Source: Bacteroidota bacterium
GTDB lineage: Bacteria > Bacteroidota > Bacteroidia > Chitinophagales > Chitinophagaceae
Direction: 5' to 3'
Assembly (NCBI GenBank): GCA_023430465.1
Contig: JAEZAM010000027.1
Location: forward strand, 1-51,819
Length of the DNA stretch: 51,819 nucleotides
Shown: positions 50,112 through 51,819 of the stretch, piece by piece
Layout: every line of letters begins with the position of its first letter
Position numbering within the stretch: position 1 is the stretch's first letter
The notes under the pieces: model-generated
The model's input: only the letters and a program-made list of their open reading frames with translations
What the model was told of the DNA's origin: nothing
Databases searched by the model: none
Program-made: the position numbers and the translations under genes

Positions 50112-50999
50112 ATGCGTTTACCTCTCTTGTTCCTGCTGATTCTAAATTCCGCAATAGCATCTGCTCAGAAAAAACTGCTGGTATTCCAGACTGATTTCGG
50201 ATTGCGAGACGGCGCGGTGGCTGCGATGAAAGGTGTTGCCTTGTCTGTATCACCCGGCCTTCAATTATATGATATCACCCATGAAATACCCGCATACAAT
50301 ATCTGGGAAGCAGGGTACCGGCTCGAGCAAACAGCGCAATACTGGCCCAAAGGCACGGTGTTCGTATCCGTTGTTGATCCCGGCGTAGGCACCGACCGGC
50401 GGTCAATTGTGCTCGAAACAAGGTCGGGTCATTACTTCGTCGGGCCGGATAATGGACAGTTTACGCTGGTAGCCCAGAGCCTTGGAATTCGTACCGTTCA
50501 TGAAATAGATGAAACCATCAACCGCCGCAAAGAATCCGGGCAGTCATATACCTTCCATGGCCGGGATGTGTATGCCTTCACCGGAGCAAGGCTCGCGGCC
50601 GGCATTATCAATTTGGACAAAGTAGGGAAAAAGCTGGCCGATACGATTGTAACGATAAGGTATCAGCAGGCTGAACTTGCGGGGAAAGAGATCAGGGGAA
50701 ATATTCCCATCCTGGACATACAATATGGAAATGTATGGACGAATATGCCGGCAGCTATGCTCCGCAGGCTGGATATCAGTACAGGAGACAGTATCCTGGT
50801 TACTATTTTTCATAAGGGGCAACAGGTCTATAGTGCTACGCTGCCTTATGTCAACACATTTGGAGATGTGCAGGAACGACGGGAACTCGCGTACCTGAAC
50901 AGCCTGTTGCAACTCTCGTTTGCGATCAACATGGCGGACTTCGCAAAGACCCACAACATCGCGTCGGGGCCGGACTGGTCGGTCAGGGTAAGTAAATAG
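50112..50999 (+). CDS. SAM hydroxide adenosyltransferase family, exported
   Basis: This 295-residue protein carries the whole DUF62/SAM-hydrolase fold behind a signal peptide of about 18 residues (LPLLFLLILNSAIASAQ). The family motifs are FQTDFGLRDG near residue 27, VDPGVGTDRRSIV near 93-105, YFVGPDNGQFTL near 114-125 and TFHGRDVYAFTGARLA near 154-169, and a C-terminal domain with GNIPILDIQYGNVWTN. Relatives hydrolyse SAM to adenosine and methionine, or make chloro- or fluoro-adenosine. SAM is normally cytosolic, so export is odd. The signal is strong; function outside is unknown. Confidence 0.88.
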   Translation: MRLPLLFLLILNSAIASAQKKLLVFQTDFGLRDGAVAAMKGVALSVSPGLQLYDITHEIPAYNIWEAGYRLEQTAQYWPKGTVFVSVVDPGVGTDRRSIVLETRSGHYFVGPDNGQFTLVAQSLGIRTVHEIDETINRRKESGQSYTFHGRDVYAFTGARLAAGIINLDKVGKKLADTIVTIRYQQAELAGKEIRGNIPILDIQYGNVWTNMPAAMLRRLDISTGDSILVTIFHKGQQVYSATLPYVNTFGDVQERRELAYLNSLLQLSFAINMADFAKTHNIASGPDWSVRVSK

Positions 51000-51003
51000 T
51001 CAC

Positions 51004-51819
51004 TTAACGGGTTGACCCGGGATATACGTTCAATGCTTCTTCCAGGCAATCCATGGCTGCGTTGATGGCGGCGTTATTTAATACATAAGCCAGCCGCACT
51101 TCATTTTTACCAAGACCCGCAGTGCCATAAAAACCCGTAGCGGGTGCCAGCATTACCGTCTGGCCCTTATGGTCAAAACTTTCCAGCAACCACTGACAGA
51201 ATTTATCTGCATCATCGATAGGCAATTGCGCGATGGCATAAAATGCTCCACCGGGATTGGGACAATATACACCGGGCATGGCATTGAGCCGGCCAACGAG
51301 GGTATCGCGTCGAGACAGGTATTCAGCCTTTGGCGCATCGAAATATGAATCGGGAAGATCAATGGCCGCTTCACCCATGATTTGTGCAAGACCGGGCGGG
51401 CTGAGTCGTGCCTGGGCAAATTTCATGGCTGCATCGTATACGGCTTTATTTTTTGTCACCAGCGCACCGATCCTTGCCCCGCAGGCACTGTAACGTTTAC
51501 TGATAGTGTCCATTAAAACCACATGCTGGTCCATTCCATCGAGGTGCATCGCACTCACAAATGCGCCATCATAACAGAATTCACGATAGGCTTCATCGCT
51601 GAAGAGATAGAGGTTGTGACGAAGACAGATATCCTTCAGTGCTTCCATTTCCGCCCGGCTGTATAGATAGCCGGTGGGATTGTTGGGACTGCAGATCACA
51701 ATACCACGTGTTCGTGCTGTGATCTTTTTTTCAAGCTCAGCGATCGGTGGTAAAGCAAAGCCCGTTTCAATGTGACTGGTAACCGGCACTACGGTCACGC
51801 CTGCTGCGCAGGCGAAGCC
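51004..51819 (-). CDS. PLP-dependent aminotransferase, 5' end cut off
   Basis: The 271 visible residues are the C-terminal two-thirds of a class I/II aminotransferase. VICSPNNPTGYLYSRAEM near the start is the substrate-pocket motif, LFSDEAYREFCYD has the pyridine-binding Asp and Tyr, and DTISKRYSACGARIG has the Schiff-base lysine. The frame runs open to the window end on its 5' side, so the start is outside. It converges on the SAM-hydrolase-like gene with 4 nt between. The amino donor is not certain; aspartate is typical of this branch. Confidence 0.92.
   Translation of the reverse strand, partial: GFACAAGVTVVPVTSHIETGFALPPIAELEKKITARTRGIVICSPNNPTGYLYSRAEMEALKDICLRHNLYLFSDEAYREFCYDGAFVSAMHLDGMDQHVVLMDTISKRYSACGARIGALVTKNKAVYDAAMKFAQARLSPPGLAQIMGEAAIDLPDSYFDAPKAEYLSRRDTLVGRLNAMPGVYCPNPGGAFYAIAQLPIDDADKFCQWLLESFDHKGQTVMLAPATGFYGTAGLGKNEVRLAYVLNNAAINAAMDCLEEALNVYPGSTR

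Overview
The window looks like a chromosomal segment of a member of the Bacteroidota, most likely family Chitinophagaceae. The evidence is a SusC/SusD outer-membrane pair, many short lipoproteins with a hydrophobic stretch ending in Cys, TAnnTTTG-like -7 elements, weak Shine-Dalgarno sequences, and gene content typical of soil saprophytes. The family assignment is inference. I see no phage, transposase, CRISPR array or rRNA.

Layout. (1) 1-6739 is housekeeping: radC, prs, rplY, pth, a fumarylacetoacetate-hydrolase protein and a fused alpha/beta 2-oxoacid dehydrogenase E1. Two kinds of short intergenic repeat lie between them. (2) 6740-22022 is a xylan/xylose utilisation locus. It runs from a long leader with two identical LacI-type operators through susC, susD and a lipoprotein GH10 xylanase with an inserted carbohydrate-binding module. 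A convergent araC regulator follows, then divergently xylB, xylA, a sodium/sugar symporter, uxuA and an exported GH130 protein. Together these would bind and cut xylan outside the cell, import products, and feed xylose to the pentose phosphate pathway and glucuronate-derived mannonate to KDG. (3) 22050-25965 carries two small envelope proteins and a complete non-homologous end-joining operon. Ku and the three activities usually fused in LigD (phosphoesterase, ligase, polymerase) are four separate, translationally coupled genes. (4) 25966-32588 on the minus strand is a run of Nei-like glycosylase, FAD/Rieske oxidoreductase, Gfo/Idh/MocA dehydrogenase, MscS channel, alpha-amylase and SMP-30 lactonase; the last four are almost gapless. 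(5) 32693-38334 holds small stress and envelope genes: cupin, Cys-rich copper-binding protein, SemiSWEET, M23 peptidase lipoprotein, small unknown proteins, YihY/BrkB, CinA and a YciE-like ferritin fold. (6) 38395-39051 is a DUF6766-like membrane gene broken by one in-frame TAA. (7) 39346-46265 contains an LLM flavin oxidoreductase and a four-gene operon: glycosyltransferase, UDP-galactopyranose mutase, a GH1-RmlD fusion and a second GH1. (8) 46516-51819 holds a SET-domain protein, a second alpha-amylase, an unknown protein, tRNA-Met(CAU), two small envelope proteins, a SAM hydroxide adenosyltransferase with a signal peptide, and an aminotransferase cut by the window edge.

The most interesting items are the four-gene split NHEJ operon, the duplicated LacI-type operator with a structured leader before susC, the GH1-RmlD fusion operon with glf, the exported SAM-hydrolase-like protein, and the nonsense-interrupted DUF6766 gene. 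None of these is claimed as proven novel; each has a stated check.
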